Below are positions 6,201 to 6,826 of a stretch of DNA of 6,826 bases, piece after piece. How positions within the stretch are numbered: the stretch's first letter is position 1; every line of letters starts with the position of its first letter. The notes below the pieces were generated by a model, which worked only from the letters and a program-made list of their open reading frames with translations, was not told the origin of the DNA and did not search any database. A program made the translations under genes and the position numbers. Source of the stretch: Bacillota bacterium (GTDB lineage: Bacteria; Bacillota; Clostridia; Christensenellales; Aristaeellaceae); NCBI GenBank assembly GCA_009787135.1, contig WRGP01000141.1, forward strand, positions 1-6,826, given 5' to 3'.

Positions 6201-6826
6201 GTAAAAGTATACCAGTGATCCTCAACTTCCGGAAGTTGCTTCAGCCCTACGGAAATGACTTCATCATATGTCCCCGCGTTCACTAGGCCGCCATCTTGAA
6301 CATTCAGTGCGGATTTATGCCACGCGTTGGCTTTCACCCCTACCCAATCCGACGCGGCATAGCCCTCGGGCATAGGGTTTGTCGCCGTCGCCGCGCCTTG
6401 GTAGAAATCCGTTTTTGCTGGCGTCTGCTCGCTAAACTCGCCATAGTAAATCTCTTTGCTCGCATACGTCACCGTGACAGGCTGCGGATCAAACGGAACA
6501 TTCACGGGTATGTAGAGAACAATCCCTTTGGGGGCTATAACCACATCTACACCTTCGACTCCATTCAAAGGCGCGTACCCATGATCGGGATCAGAACCAT
6601 ATACGTTTTTCATGCCTCCCGCCAGTACATAGTACTCCGCGATGCCGGACTGCTTCCCTATGGTCATATAGGGGGTAGTTGGGCAAATGCTCGTATTCCC
6701 CGTTGGCCAATTCATCACCGTTACAGCGGGGTTTTCAGGATCCGTGTTCCATATGCCCGCCGGCGTGATATAAATCGGCGGGATTGTTTCACCAAAATAC
6801 CGCGTCCGTGGCCGTACCAGCTCCCC
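3209..6826 (-). CDS. very large modular, probably extracellular protein with Ig/MBG-like array, Ser/Glu repeat and propeller-like C-terminus (5' end missing)
   Basis: The frame is open from the window edge to TAA at 3211-3209, giving 1205 visible residues. After about 116 residues with no recognised domain there are about six beta-rich modules of 95-120 residues (roughly 117-228, 229-336, 337-448, 449-546, 547-666, 667-762). Their shared pattern includes KTYDGQ near the start and GxYxVxI followed by an NY-containing strand (GVYTIEISITNPNY, GEYKVVITIICPNY). This resembles bacterial MBG/Ig-like surface domains. Residues 763-843 are SEEAS/SEAVS repeats, 844-913 are a PTPSP/RPT linker, and 914-1205 form a C-terminal domain with WD/TolB-like phrases (FDLSLSGRYAAYIQNDTLHVVDV). 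Few cysteines and spacer-like linkers fit an exported protein, but the signal peptide would be outside the window. There is no LPxTG motif, SLH domain or terminal membrane helix. It may act in adhesion or envelope structure; this is inference only. Confidence 0.85.
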   Translation of the reverse strand, partial: GELVRPRTRYFGETIPPIYITPAGIWNTDPENPAVTVMNWPTGNTSICPTTPYMTIGKQSGIAEYYVLAGGMKNVYGSDPDHGYAPLNGVEGVDVVIAPKGIVLYIPVNVPFDPQPVTVTYASKEIYYGEFSEQTPAKTDFYQGAATATNPMPEGYAASDWVGVKANAWHKSALNVQDGGLVNAGTYDEVISVGLKQLPEVEDHWYTFTAANTSTGKCNVGGTLTVNPCPIKNDWQDGSKTYDGQPHTEIIHPYQTVGNRIPYTLPYGQSFGGIGSVTVKKNGQAVAGLYEYDALTGKGTVSMTDIGVYTIEISITNPNYTKAPDAVMSITYTIYPKRAEAMIAPQEHIYDPMITYTLPELNTGHAPLVTVLGSDRYLNWEADGTGEFKILSIRRNGVPRNIHEVGDYEVLVQLTNEAASAYVLINPDTNQPWSNGIAVLPYSVRHVIVSVVWDFPNGQAYDYGDRPPLPLVKNQNGDILTLGKEYEIVVTGGDNNTSITINGPAGWNEDSLEALGDYGMEVRLKDPVNYKFGNTEPTHSFTVVAAKIPAPWLNDEFVYSEISGLYETSSISRGGVLTQKDVHWDLSHVRPADLDGWDVDVSVTAVVWPFPFEFTATSPIENVGEYRVEVTLKKSGYVFAFGAGDAREVAGSNGKSAWFIIKINKKVVFPEQIVEGPYNEGELPPEFKEPGDLVNVPDIPKECYEVKVYDKDDENNETERDLAYVNDNPGEYKVVITIICPNYTFPDDEVTVEYEFEIKEKKSEEASSEETTTEEASSEEASSEEVSSEAASSEEVSSEAASSEEVSSEAVSSEEVSSEAASSEEASSEAVSSSEEASSEEASGETPTPTPSPKPTPSPAPTATATIRPPVRPTVIVINPVPTQRPTVRPTTGTWPPNNATQRPTTRPTARPTSALADAFGRVSPGRDSTLSLADDLVPLAGMIRWLTWFEEKSAGWIVSGDAVLYVSEENGVLSALQAIDISPYLDPPRNWFSETLIVVPSEDGRVMMIAVWDELQQKTTQAILLLDTATMEFVRITGTKGVERFDLSLSGRYAAYIQNDTLHVVDVTEAKIFSNMIAVETVEGVKQETDGILLNCLSFGLADTLLIYVDEANASHTGTWLDFVEGVYYQAPADRTYPLAQPTNEYVELYVIQGAGGAELRLTEANADQAKLEERYLLTHNPAKKDFYQWLRRQPREKKTYSSE
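4088..4297 (-). other. Pro/Thr-rich linker region of the large protein
   Basis: About 70 residues are dominated by Pro and Thr: GETPTPTPSPKPTPSPAPTA, then a series of RPT triplets (RPTVRPTT, RPTTRPTARPT). Such stretches are extended, protease-resistant spacers in exported Bacillota proteins and are possible O-glycosylation sites. It separates the Ser/Glu repeat from the C-terminal domain. The change from acidic to basic (Arg in each RPT) within about 110 residues is notable. Confidence 0.8.
4298..4540 (-). repeat. 15-bp tandem coding repeat, 16 units of SE[EA][AV]S
   Basis: Sixteen five-residue units (SEEAS, SEEVS, SEAAS, SEAVS, with SEETT and TEEAS near the start) give an 81-residue acidic, serine-rich tract. 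One extra serine codon (TCA, 4333-4331) shifts the phase by one residue between units 14 and 15. The tract has no hydrophobic core and should be disordered and highly negatively charged. Confidence 0.92.
4351..4500 (-). repeat. 30-bp higher-order tandem repeat, five copies
   Basis: Inside the Ser/Glu tract five consecutive 30-bp blocks begin at 4351, 4381, 4411, 4441 and 4471. The 4381 and 4441 blocks differ at one base and 4381 against 4411 at three. Each block encodes ten residues of the SEEVSSEAAS type, so gain or loss of a block keeps the frame. Confidence 0.9.

Noticed and set aside
6716..6718. GTG as the start of the large protein
   Set aside because: The frame stays open to the window edge with similar composition (GELVRPRTRYFGETIPPIYI) and the protein at this point has no signal peptide, so the true start is upstream and outside the window.

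Overview
The window is a stretch of a GC-rich bacterial chromosome, most probably a member of the Bacillota (Clostridia-like). The reasons are an infC-rpmI-rplT operon preceded by a sigma-A promoter and a leader with an intrinsic terminator, strong AGGAGG-type ribosome binding sites, and a very large modular protein of the type Clostridia secrete. No genus can be named from this sequence. Every gene I accept lies on the minus strand, so transcription runs from high to low coordinates.

Region by region, in transcription order: (1) 6826-3209 is the 3' part of a very large gene whose 5' end is outside the window. The 1205 visible residues form an array of about six Ig-like/MBG-like beta modules, an 81-residue Ser/Glu repeat, a Pro/Thr linker, and a C-terminal domain that looks propeller-like. 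(2) 3208-2930 is the control region of the translation operon. It holds a tandem 12-bp repeat, a near-consensus promoter (TTGACA-17-TATGAT), and a leader of about 135 nt with a 9-bp terminator hairpin and a plausible competing antiterminator. This arrangement fits the L20-type autoregulatory leaders known for this operon in Bacillota. (3) 2923-1794 holds infC (IF3, with a non-AUG start), rpmI (L35) and rplT (L20), closed by an intrinsic terminator at 1751-1780. (4) 1708-1253 is an AT-rich gene for an unrecognised four-helix membrane protein. Its stop overlaps the start of the next gene (ATGA). (5) 1256-462 is a SpoU/TrmH-family RNA 2'-O-methyltransferase. (6) 363-1 is the N-terminal part of a YafY/WYL-type HTH regulator, cut by the window edge.

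The core is housekeeping: initiation factor, two large-subunit proteins and an RNA methyltransferase all serve the ribosome and translation. The two non-routine elements are the large repeat-rich protein upstream and the AT-rich membrane-protein gene placed between rplT and the methyltransferase. I see no CRISPR array, transposase, tRNA or rRNA. I do not see a convincing new multi-gene system; the large protein and the membrane protein are the parts that are not already explained.
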